DNA from: UMGS882 sp045598975
GTDB taxonomy: Bacteria; Bacillota; Clostridia; Oscillospirales; CAG-382
DNA: 27,284 nucleotides
NCBI GenBank assembly: GCA_045598975.1
Contig: JAZRVE010000005.1
Coordinates: forward strand, 1 to 27,284
Direction: 5' to 3'
Of the stretch, positions 15,345 to 23,738 are shown piece after piece. Numbering within the stretch: position 1 is the first letter of the stretch; the number at the start of each line of letters is the position of its first letter. A program made the position numbers and the translations under genes. The notes beneath the pieces are model-generated. The model saw only the letters and a list, made by a program, of their open reading frames with translations. It was not told the DNA's origin and ran no database searches.

Positions 15345-15501
15345 CCGTGAACTTTTTGTAAATAAAAAAGCGAATATGGTCAAAATGACGAAAAGGGCAA
15401 CTAAATGTGGTGTTTGCGCGGCGACACGGTACGGATATGTAGTGCCGCAAAAACAATAGGCACAAAAATTCCCACGGGAGACGGTTTTTTCTTTGTGACT
15501 A
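15345..15501. other. Gap between htpG and the giant gene promoter
   Basis: AT-rich sequence with no credible gene. Small complementary arms (GTGCC 15442-15446 with GGCAC 15459-15463) are the only structure I see; neither is followed by a T-tract. Confidence 0.4.
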
Positions 15502-15530
15502 TTGACAAGAGAAATTTTATGTTGTATAAT
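15502..15530 (+). promoter_or_regulatory. Perfect-consensus sigma-A promoter of the giant surface protein gene
   Basis: TTGACA (15502-15507), exactly 17 bp, TATAAT (15525-15530). All twelve bases match. The ~90-nt leader holds a weak inverted repeat CTGTCC / GGACAG (15555-15560 with 15578-15583) and ends in the RBS AAAGGAG about 10 nt before the ATG. Confidence 0.88.
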
Positions 15531-15628
15531 ACTTTCGTAATTCTATGGGGATATCTGTCCTTATTTGCGGAAAACAGGGACAGTGTCTCTCGTGAACGAA
15601 CAATTCTATTTAAAGGAGTGCAGTACAA

Positions 15629-18600
15629 ATGAAAAAGATCATCAGCATGATCCTCTGCCTTGCGATGCTCGTTTCGACAGTGTCTTTCTGCTTCCCGGCA
15701 ATGGCACTTGACATCGATTTCGACGTCGAATCGTACGAGGATTTTGCCACGTCGGACGAACCCGCCGCCGAACTGGAAGCGGTGGAGCTTACGGGAGTCC
15801 TTCCCGTGTCCGCAAGCGGCTACGAGGGCAAAACGGAGGACGTCGATCCCCGTTACCCCGGCGCTTACTATACGTTTGAAGACGCCATCGATCCCGAAAC
15901 TCTCACACTTGAAAACATCGGGAACGCGGACGTCAAGTTCTTCGACTACGACAGCGACACCAACACGGTGATCCTGTTCCGTGCCACCGTCGACAACAAG
16001 TTCGGCGCAACCCTTTCCTTCGGTGACTGGAACTCGGAAGTCGAGACCGTGGGAGGCGAGAAGATCTCCTTCCCGGCTTTGTCCTACACTCTTGCCAAGT
16101 CTTTCCCGGAAACCGGCGAGAACCTCATCCCGTACGGTGACTTCGAGCATGGCTATGCGCCGTCCTTCAACCCGCAGGCGAACATTCCGACGTCTGTCGT
16201 GAACGTCGGCGGCAACCATATGCTCTACGTAAACGCCTCCGATTACGAGGGCGGTCTTGCCACCAACATCCGTACCTACGCCGCTTTTGAAGCAGACGCC
16301 GCTTACGAGGTCGTTTACGACATCAAGTATGCCGGTATGTCCAAGAAGCGCGGCGGTGTGACGGCGGCGGAAGAATCCGTCAAGACCGAGACCATCGTGT
16401 ACTGCAACGGTACCATGACCGGTCAGATCGCGACTTCCGGCTCCAACTTCACGTTGGAACAGTACGAGCTCGCTCCCGCGGGCGGCTGGCTGAACAAGAA
16501 GGGCATCTTCACCGTCACTTCCAAGAAGACGGCCTCCACGCAGGAATACTTCAACTTCAAGGCAAACTACACGCCGTACTCCGGCACGCAGACTGCCGCA
16601 GAACGCCGCACGGCTTCCTATTATATCGACAACGTTGCCGCTTACAAGAGATGCGATATCTTCTATGAAGCCGGCAACTATGCAAAGCTCAAGGAGTCCG
16701 CTCAGGAGATCGGTATGACCGAAGGCGTCTTCCTTGACGGCATTTCGTCCGACAAAGCCAAGATCAGCGAAGCGGCTATGCCGTACGAAGTCATCGACGA
16801 CAGATGGTTCATCGACGAGGATAAGCCGTGGATCGACCAGGACGGCAACGAGTACGCCATCGGCGATACCGTCACCATGACCAAGTCCTTAACGCTTACC
16901 CCGAACGTCAAGACCAACCTCAACGTGTACGAAGTCACCTTCGTCGGCACCGGTCTTGAAAGCACGCCGGCATCCGTCAAGATGTTCGAAGGCGACACCA
17001 TCGATCTGACGGAGTACTACAACGTCAAGCCCGCCAACAGCAAGTACCGCTTCAACGGCTGGACGACGGTCGAGGGCAGCGCAGACGACGTGATCGAATC
17101 CGCATTCGTGGACGGTCCGCTCACCTTCTACGCTCTCGTCAACTACGACTTCAACTTCGCCTTTGAGTCCGCTTATACCAACATCACCCTCAAAGACGCC
17201 ACGATGGAAAAAATGTACAACGGCAACAGTATCCGCCTGACGCCTGCCGGCAACAAGGATACCAGCTTTGCCATTTCTTCCCTCAATATCCCGACGCACC
17301 TGTACTCCATGGTTCGTGTTCACCTTGACCTCACCGATCCGGAAACGGCATTCATGCTGCAAAGCACCGAGGTGGAAGGTCTCTTCTTCAACACCGACCT
17401 TTATTACGACGCCAACGCCGGCGATGACTTCTCGAGCAAGAGACATCTCTGCCCGTCTCACCAGACGGTCGAGAAGGTGTTCACGGATGACGAGCTCATC
17501 ATCACCTATCACGCTTACGAAGATCAGTACTGGGAAGGCAACCTGACCGCCATCCGCTTCGACGCCTATAACGGCGATCCGGCATGGGCTGTCCGCAAGA
17601 TCGAATTCATCGAATCCGAAGTTGCCGAAGAGACCGAGATCAACTTTACCGGCATCGACGCTCCCGTCGCGGGCGCACGCGCTCCCACGGCAAAGACCGT
17701 CACCGATATGAACGGACTCGGACAGGTCTCCTACCTCGGTTGGTCGCCCGACCTTCTGGACGGCACCAAGTTCGATACCGGACGTGTTTACACGGTCGAA
17801 ATGACCATCACCCCGAAAGTCGGTACCGGCAAGCGCTTTGCCGACGGCACCACCGTTTCCTTTGACGGCGAGCCCATGGAAAGCACGCAGAACGCCGACG
17901 GCACCATCTCCCTTACCTACACATATCCGCAGACGCTGGACGCCAACAAGTTCACCGTCACCTTCTCGTCGGAAGGTCTCCTCGGCAGCCTGAAGCTGGC
18001 ACCTGCTTCTACCACGGCTATCGAAGGCATGCCCTTCTACACCACCGACTTCTTCACCGGCATCGCGGTCAACGAAGCAAATCTCCGCTTCAACGGCTGG
18101 TCCACCAAGAAGTCCGCTGAGTTCAAGGATGTCGAGTATGTCATCGACGTCAACGAAAATATCACCCTTTACCCGGTCATCAGCTATGACTTCAACTTTG
18201 CAGTTCCCGCCAACCGTTCCGGATGGGATTACACCGCTTCTCACTCCGAAGAGGGCGACGATCCGCTGTACTGGTATATCCGCAGCGACGCCCGCGATAT
18301 GAACATCAAGCGCAGCGTTTCCATCCCGACCTTCCTCTTCAAGTCCGCGTCGGCATACTTTGCTCCGGGCTACGAGGCGGTCAACAACGACGGTATCTTC
18401 TTCCACAGTGAATATAACGGATCGGATAACGAAAACTACAAGCTGCGTTACAAGAGCACCGAGCCTGTCGATCCCGATACCGGACTCGTCCGCGTCGACT
18501 ATGCTTCGGAAAACACCAACTGGAAGGGCACCGTTAACTACATACGTTACGATATCTTCAATAAAGAAGATTACACCGCGCCCATCATGGCTCTCACCTT

Positions 18601-21600
18601 CAACTATGCGGATATTCTGAGCGACGCTACGTTGTGTGTGGAAGACATCATGCAGCCGGTCGCCGGTGTTGTGGATACCACCAAAAACACCGCTGTTGAA
18701 ACGACCGGAAACGGCAGCTTCTACTCCATCGAGTGGCAGCCGGCTCTCAACGACGGACGTTTTGCCGCCGACACCGTTTACACGGCAAAGGTTTCGCTCA
18801 GCCCGAAGCCGGGGTACCGTTTCGATGAAACGCCCGGCTCCGTCAGAATCCAGTACGGCAACGAGATCAAGGACGCTGCCGTCAACACCTCGACCGGTCT
18901 CGCAACCGCTTCCTTCGTGCTTCCGGGCTCCGGCAAGCACAAGCAGTTCGGTATGATCATCAACGGCGAAAGCACCTTCTATTTCAACGGTGTCAAGAAG
19001 TCCTACTCGGTCTCCTTCACCGGTGAATGCCCCGACAAGACCATCGTCTGGTCGGTCAACAAGTCTACGGTCGCTTCCATCAACGAAAAGACCGGTGTTC
19101 TGACTCCGTTCCGCGGCGGCAGTGTCGTCGTCACGGCAACCTCGTCCTACAACCCGGCCGTCAAGGCGACCATGGCGGTTTCCATCAAGTACTATCCCTT
19201 CACGGCTACCGTCAGCGGTCCCGACACCATCTCCAAGGCAAACCGCATCACGCAGTATAAGCTCGCACTTTCCAACCAGACCATCAACGATAACTCCGCT
19301 TCGTGGTATGTCGACGACGAATCGGTCGCCGTCATCGACGAGCACACCGGTAAGCTCATCCCGTACAAGAACGGTACCGTCACGGTCATCGCTTCTTCCA
19401 ACTACAATCCTACCGTCATGGCTTCCAAGAAGGTCACCATCACGGATCAGGATGAGCTCGCTACCATCACCTATCATCCCGGCACGACGGATACCGTTAT
19501 GAGCCTGCCCGATCCGCAGAAGGCACGCGGCATGACCAAACTCTGCGAAGAGCCTCCCGTACGTGACGGCTACCTCTTCATCGGCTGGGCCACCTCCGAG
19601 GAAACGCTCTCCGTTGTTTCTTCCGTCAACGTCACCAAGGATATCGACGTCTACGCCGTCTGGGGCAAGGGCATGATCTGGGACTTCGACGAAACAACGG
19701 GCAATATGGGACAGTTCAGCGGTATCACGAACGGTTCCATGAAGCTGGAAGGCGATTACCTGCACGTGGCAACGCCTGCTAACGCGCACGACCTGCGTAT
19801 CACCACCAATGCCCTTAACTTTGACCCGAAGAAGTACCGCACCATTGCGTTCCGCATGGCGATCAGCGAAGAAGCCGGCGGCAACGCGGTCATCTTCATG
19901 CGCAACGACTACATCAACGAAAACGGTCAGTCCGCTTCCATCGGTTACAACGAAAGCGATCAGCGCTATGCCGAGACCATCGCTGTCCGTACACCCATCA
20001 GGAACAAAGGTCTTGAAAACTTTGAGACGTACGTTGTTGACGCCTTCAACTACAACGGCAGCAATACCCCCGGTGTCTGGGGATATCCGACCACCTACAA
20101 CATCCAGCGCTTCTGGATCGATATCTTCGACGGCTACGGCATTGACGCCTATGTCGACTACTTTGCGATCCTCGAGTCCACCAGAGCCGTCACCTTCGAA
20201 AAGAACACCGAAGACGAAGTGATCGGCATGCCCGATCCGCAGGACGTCTTCCAGGGTGATACCTTCACCGTCAAGGAAGTTCCCGTGCGCGACGGCTACG
20301 ACTTCATCGGCTGGGCAAAGGCACCCGATTCCAGCGACGTCAAGGATTCCTTCTTCATCACGGACGATCTGACGCTGTATGCGATCTGGGCAAAGGCGTT
20401 TGCACCCGACGGACAGGAAAGCGAATACACCGTTGTCAACATCGGCGCGGTCGATCCCGCTGACGGCGACGCCGTCTTCGCTATGACCGATGCACCGAAG
20501 GGCACCTACATGACCTTCTCCTACATCGATTGCGACGGCAAGCCCATGCAGACCTCCGCTAAGATCTATGCGAACGGCGCTATCTACTTCACTATTCCCG
20601 AAGAAGATATGCCCATCACCGAAGCAAAGCTTTATCTCGAAAGCAAGTACTCCTTCAAGAACGTCAACCTCATGCCGTCCGCTATCGCCGAGACCCGCGT
20701 TTCCAATAAGGAAGAAGGCTCCGGCTTTGAGTACAAGGAATCCACCGGCGGCAAGGTCGTACCGAAGAACTATGATATGTCGCTCAACGAGGTCGTCTCG
20801 TCCGGCGACGCATACGATCCGTCCACGCTCTATCCGGATACCGTTTCCATCAAGAGCGCCGATCACGTATCGCCTGCGGAAGCTTCCAAGGTTCCGGGCG
20901 ACATCCTCTTCAACTTTGACAGCGAAGACGATATCGACCTCTTCGCAAACCTCCGCCAGTTCGAAAGCAACGGCATTGCAAGAAGTGTCGTCAGCCTTGA
21001 AGCCAAGGGCTTCGCAGAAGGCTCCAACGACAGCCCGGCACTCATCACCTCGGCTCTCAACGTGGACGCTGCCAAGCACAAGTACATCGTTATGAAGGCA
21101 AAGCAGACCGGATTTGCAACGCCTGACATCAAGATCTACTTCAAGCGCGACGGTCTCAACTTCTCGGAAGCCAATACCCGTACCGAAAAGGTCGGCAGCG
21201 ACTACTCCATGGTGGTTTACAACATGGGTGCCGTTGAAGGCTGGGTAAGCTCCATCACGCAGCTCATGATCTCCGCCTGCGGTGACATGAAGGGTACGCT
21301 CGATATCGACTGGATCCTCTTCACCAACACCGTTCCCGAGTCCATGGATGCCATCGAAGGCTACACCGAACGCTTCCCTGTCGTCGAATCCGGCGAATTC
21401 CCCTTCACCGACGTCAAGGATACCGACTGGTTCCGCAAGGACGTTGAGCAGGCATACCGCCTCGGCTTTATCAAGGGTATGACCGAAACGCTCTACGATC
21501 CTACCGGCGAGATCACCATCTCCGAAGCCATCACCATGGCAGTCCGCCTCAACTACGGTTACAACGATATCAAGAAAGAGATCGAAAACGCCGATGGCGA

Positions 21601-22414
21601 CGAGTGGTACAAGAATTACGTCGACGCCGCTATCAGCGCAGGCATCATCAAGGAAGGTCAGTTCGAGAACTACAACGCACCGGCAAAGCGCCGCGACATT
21701 GCAATGATCATGTACAAGTCGGTTCCGTCCGAGTACATGACCGCCATCAATATGTTCAAGTTCTTGCCTGACATCGACAAGACCGATTCCGCATTCAGCA
21801 CCATCATCAAGCTGTACAATGCCGGTGTCTTAGTCGGTTCCGACGAGATCTACACCTTCCGTCCCGACTCCAACATCAGCCGTGCGGAGATCGCCGCCGT
21901 CATCAACCGTATCGCGATCCCCGAAAACCGCAAGAGAATCGTGACGCAGGAAGAGTTCGATTATTACAGCCAGTGCTTCACCGCCGTTGACTTTGCGGCA
22001 GCTACCAAGCTCGATCACTGCACGACCGACAAGTTCACCGTATCCGACGGTCTCGCAACGGCAAAGCCGAAGACCTCCGACCCGAACGTCTACTTGACCG
22101 ACCTCGTTCCGGACCTCAACGGCGCTAACTACTCGACCGTCCGCGTCGGTATGAAGTGGGATATGGATTCCGTCGCTAACCCGACCAACAAGGGATGCTC
22201 CATCTTCTTCACGACGGCAGAAGGTTCGTGGTCCGAAGACAGACGCATCATGGCAACGTGGGACGGCACGGTCGATGAAAACGGCATCGGTGAGTTCATA
22301 TTCGATTTGAAGTCGAACGAAGCCTTTGCAACCACCATCACCGCGATCCGCTTCGACCCGTATGACAAGGCCGGCGCAGAATTCTCGCTCAGCTACGTCA
22401 ACTTCGAGCCGTAA
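15629..22414 (+). CDS. Giant secreted multimodular SLH-domain surface protein (2,261 aa)
   Basis: Signal peptide 1-26 (basic start, hydrophobic core, PAMA). Order as I read it: CBM4/9-like module (~163-343, starting ENLIPYGDFEHG); then twice [InlB-type B-repeat, RFNGW; 434-506 and 775-853] + [beta-sandwich module, starting DFNFA; 507-668 and 854-1000] + [PVAG module; around 679-774 and 1010-1107]; two BIG2 Ig-like domains (~1117-1190, 1191-1273); InlB repeat (~1277-1348, GYLFIGWA); beta module (1349-1517); InlB repeat (~1518-1592, GYDFIGWA); a linker; beta module (~1757-1915); three SLH domains (~1924-1985, 1986-2044, 2045-2103; FTDV..TDWF, TFRPDSNISRAEIA); and a final beta module (2116-2261). 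SLH domains bind pyruvylated secondary wall polymer, so this is wall-anchored and possibly S-layer or adhesive. The ligand is unknown. Terminator at 22433. Confidence 0.93.
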   Translation: MKKIISMILCLAMLVSTVSFCFPAMALDIDFDVESYEDFATSDEPAAELEAVELTGVLPVSASGYEGKTEDVDPRYPGAYYTFEDAIDPETLTLENIGNADVKFFDYDSDTNTVILFRATVDNKFGATLSFGDWNSEVETVGGEKISFPALSYTLAKSFPETGENLIPYGDFEHGYAPSFNPQANIPTSVVNVGGNHMLYVNASDYEGGLATNIRTYAAFEADAAYEVVYDIKYAGMSKKRGGVTAAEESVKTETIVYCNGTMTGQIATSGSNFTLEQYELAPAGGWLNKKGIFTVTSKKTASTQEYFNFKANYTPYSGTQTAAERRTASYYIDNVAAYKRCDIFYEAGNYAKLKESAQEIGMTEGVFLDGISSDKAKISEAAMPYEVIDDRWFIDEDKPWIDQDGNEYAIGDTVTMTKSLTLTPNVKTNLNVYEVTFVGTGLESTPASVKMFEGDTIDLTEYYNVKPANSKYRFNGWTTVEGSADDVIESAFVDGPLTFYALVNYDFNFAFESAYTNITLKDATMEKMYNGNSIRLTPAGNKDTSFAISSLNIPTHLYSMVRVHLDLTDPETAFMLQSTEVEGLFFNTDLYYDANAGDDFSSKRHLCPSHQTVEKVFTDDELIITYHAYEDQYWEGNLTAIRFDAYNGDPAWAVRKIEFIESEVAEETEINFTGIDAPVAGARAPTAKTVTDMNGLGQVSYLGWSPDLLDGTKFDTGRVYTVEMTITPKVGTGKRFADGTTVSFDGEPMESTQNADGTISLTYTYPQTLDANKFTVTFSSEGLLGSLKLAPASTTAIEGMPFYTTDFFTGIAVNEANLRFNGWSTKKSAEFKDVEYVIDVNENITLYPVISYDFNFAVPANRSGWDYTASHSEEGDDPLYWYIRSDARDMNIKRSVSIPTFLFKSASAYFAPGYEAVNNDGIFFHSEYNGSDNENYKLRYKSTEPVDPDTGLVRVDYASENTNWKGTVNYIRYDIFNKEDYTAPIMALTFNYADILSDATLCVEDIMQPVAGVVDTTKNTAVETTGNGSFYSIEWQPALNDGRFAADTVYTAKVSLSPKPGYRFDETPGSVRIQYGNEIKDAAVNTSTGLATASFVLPGSGKHKQFGMIINGESTFYFNGVKKSYSVSFTGECPDKTIVWSVNKSTVASINEKTGVLTPFRGGSVVVTATSSYNPAVKATMAVSIKYYPFTATVSGPDTISKANRITQYKLALSNQTINDNSASWYVDDESVAVIDEHTGKLIPYKNGTVTVIASSNYNPTVMASKKVTITDQDELATITYHPGTTDTVMSLPDPQKARGMTKLCEEPPVRDGYLFIGWATSEETLSVVSSVNVTKDIDVYAVWGKGMIWDFDETTGNMGQFSGITNGSMKLEGDYLHVATPANAHDLRITTNALNFDPKKYRTIAFRMAISEEAGGNAVIFMRNDYINENGQSASIGYNESDQRYAETIAVRTPIRNKGLENFETYVVDAFNYNGSNTPGVWGYPTTYNIQRFWIDIFDGYGIDAYVDYFAILESTRAVTFEKNTEDEVIGMPDPQDVFQGDTFTVKEVPVRDGYDFIGWAKAPDSSDVKDSFFITDDLTLYAIWAKAFAPDGQESEYTVVNIGAVDPADGDAVFAMTDAPKGTYMTFSYIDCDGKPMQTSAKIYANGAIYFTIPEEDMPITEAKLYLESKYSFKNVNLMPSAIAETRVSNKEEGSGFEYKESTGGKVVPKNYDMSLNEVVSSGDAYDPSTLYPDTVSIKSADHVSPAEASKVPGDILFNFDSEDDIDLFANLRQFESNGIARSVVSLEAKGFAEGSNDSPALITSALNVDAAKHKYIVMKAKQTGFATPDIKIYFKRDGLNFSEANTRTEKVGSDYSMVVYNMGAVEGWVSSITQLMISACGDMKGTLDIDWILFTNTVPESMDAIEGYTERFPVVESGEFPFTDVKDTDWFRKDVEQAYRLGFIKGMTETLYDPTGEITISEAITMAVRLNYGYNDIKKEIENADGDEWYKNYVDAAISAGIIKEGQFENYNAPAKRRDIAMIMYKSVPSEYMTAINMFKFLPDIDKTDSAFSTIIKLYNAGVLVGSDEIYTFRPDSNISRAEIAAVINRIAIPENRKRIVTQEEFDYYSQCFTAVDFAAATKLDHCTTDKFTVSDGLATAKPKTSDPNVYLTDLVPDLNGANYSTVRVGMKWDMDSVANPTNKGCSIFFTTAEGSWSEDRRIMATWDGTVDENGIGEFIFDLKSNEAFATTITAIRFDPYDKAGAEFSLSYVNFEP
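16928..17950 (+). repeat. Copy 1 of a ~340-residue internal protein duplication
   Basis: Residues 434-774 of the giant protein: InlB-type repeat, beta module beginning YDFNFA, then the PVAG module. The same three modules recur in the same order in copy 2; offsets are 341 (InlB), 347 (DFNFA) and 331 (PVAG) residues. Confidence 0.75.
17951..18949 (+). repeat. Copy 2 of the ~340-residue internal protein duplication
   Basis: Residues 775-1107. It shares RFNGW, YDFNFA, PVAG and the W.P.L.DG.F / VYT / SFDG-like pattern with copy 1. Divergence is high outside these motifs, so the duplication is old. Confidence 0.75.
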
Positions 22415-22432
22415 TCTTACAAAACCAAACAA

Positions 22433-22466
22433 AAAGGAGAACTCGCAAGAGTTCTCCTTTGGTATT
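22433..22466 (+). terminator. Terminator of the giant gene
   Basis: 12-bp perfect stem AAAGGAGAACTC / GAGTTCTCCTTT (22433-22444 with 22449-22460) closed by a GCAA tetraloop, followed by an interrupted T-rich tail, 18 nt after the stop codon. Confidence 0.8.
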
Positions 22467-22531
22467 TTCGGAGAAAAATACAGAATTGATGGAGTCGCGG
22501 TAAAAAAATCGCGAAAAATCCGAATAATTTG

Positions 22532-22560
22532 TTGACAAGACGGGATAAGCGTTGTATAAT
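22532..22560 (+). promoter_or_regulatory. Perfect-consensus sigma-A promoter of serC-serA
   Basis: TTGACA (22532-22537), exactly 17 bp, TATAAT (22555-22560). All twelve bases match. It shares TTGACAAGA and GTTGTATAATA with the promoter at 15502. The leader is about 65 nt. Confidence 0.88.
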
Positions 22561-22630
22561 AAGAGCAGTTGCAGTTTGATAAAATCGCAACAATCTGAAT
22601 ATTCTGTAACATAAACAGGAGGTAATGAAA

Positions 22631-23710
22631 ATGAGCAGAATTTTCAATTTTTCCGCTGGCCCGTCCATGCTCCCGCTTGAAGTGCTCCAACAGGCAGCAG
22701 CCGAGATGGTCGACTATCAGGGATCCGGAATGTCCGTCATGGAGATGAGCCATCGATCTCCGGTTTATGACGCCATCATCAAGCAGGCGGAGGCTGATTT
22801 CCGCACGCTGATGAACATCCCGGACAATTATAAGGTGCTCTTCTTACAGGGCGGCGCTTCGACGCAGTTTGCGGCAGTCCCGCTCAATCTGATGAAGACG
22901 GGCAAGGCCGACTACGTCGTTTCCGGACAGTTCTCCGGCAAGGCGTTCAAGGAAGCCAAGAAGTACGGCGACGCCAAGTGCATCGCAACGTCGGAAGACC
23001 GCACGTTCGCTTATATCCCGGCCATCACGCCGGATATGGTACGCCCGGACGCCGACTACGTACACGTCTGCTACAACAACACCATCTACGGCACCACCTA
23101 TCCGACCGTCCCGAACGTGGGCGACAAGGTGCTGGTCGCCGATATGTCGAGCTGTATCACCAGTGAGCCGGTCGACGTGACCAAATTCGGCGTCATTTAT
23201 GCCGGAGCACAGAAGAATATGGCACCGGCGGGACTTACCGTCGTCATCATCCGTGAGGATCTGCTCGGCTTTGCCCGTCCGGAAACGCCGGTCATGCTCG
23301 ACTACAAGACCATGGCGGAAAACGATTCCATGTATAACACGCCGCCTTGCTATGCCATCTACGTGGCAGGTCTCGTCTACAAGTGGGCGCTCAAAAACGG
23401 CGGTCTTACCGCCATGAAGGAGCGCAATCAGAAGAAAGCGGCTCTGCTGTACGATTATCTGGATTCTTCCAAGCTCTTTAAGCCGACGGCAGACAAAGAA
23501 TGCCGTTCCATGATGAACGTGTGCTTCGTGACCGGCAACGCAGACCTCGACAAGAAGTTCTGCGCGGAAGCGGCTGCAAACGGGCTCGTCAACCTCAAAG
23601 GACATCGCAGTGTGGGCGGTATGCGCGCCTCTATCTATAACGCGATGCCGTATGAGGGCGTCGAAAAGCTCGTGGCGTTCATGAAGAAGTTTGAGGCTGA
23701 AAACCTGTAA
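22631..23710 (+). CDS. serC: Phosphoserine aminotransferase
   Basis: PLP-dependent class V aminotransferase: 3-phosphohydroxypyruvate + glutamate to O-phosphoserine + 2-oxoglutarate, the second step of serine synthesis. Family motifs: FNFSAGPSMLP at the N-terminus, MEMSHRSP, FLQGGASTQFAAVP, the PLP-lysine motif YAGAQKNMAPAG (K195), and GHRSVGGMRASIYNAMP near the C-terminus. 359 aa, normal. There are ATGs at 22625 and 22631: AGGAGG lies only 2 nt before the first but 8 nt before the second, so 22631 is the likely start. It forms an operon with serA 28 bp downstream; no phosphoserine phosphatase gene is present here. Confidence 0.97.
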   Translation: MSRIFNFSAGPSMLPLEVLQQAAAEMVDYQGSGMSVMEMSHRSPVYDAIIKQAEADFRTLMNIPDNYKVLFLQGGASTQFAAVPLNLMKTGKADYVVSGQFSGKAFKEAKKYGDAKCIATSEDRTFAYIPAITPDMVRPDADYVHVCYNNTIYGTTYPTVPNVGDKVLVADMSSCITSEPVDVTKFGVIYAGAQKNMAPAGLTVVIIREDLLGFARPETPVMLDYKTMAENDSMYNTPPCYAIYVAGLVYKWALKNGGLTAMKERNQKKAALLYDYLDSSKLFKPTADKECRSMMNVCFVTGNADLDKKFCAEAAANGLVNLKGHRSVGGMRASIYNAMPYEGVEKLVAFMKKFEAENL

Positions 23711-23738
23711 AAGGCTTTCGCGGAAGGGACAGATATCA

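Noticed and set aside
15345..15628. Riboswitch or small RNA in the htpG-giant gene gap
   Set aside because: Only short weak arms are visible, no recognisable riboswitch core and no T-tract terminator.
15405..15632. 75-codon plus-strand ORF before the giant gene
   Set aside because: It runs through the perfect sigma-A promoter and leader and overlaps the start of the giant gene; no RBS or family.
16889..21079. Large minus-strand ORF opposite the giant gene
   Set aside because: It is in exact antisense register, has no ribosome binding site or recognisable domain, and is explained by sense codon bias; the plus strand has a signal peptide, known domains, promoter and terminator.
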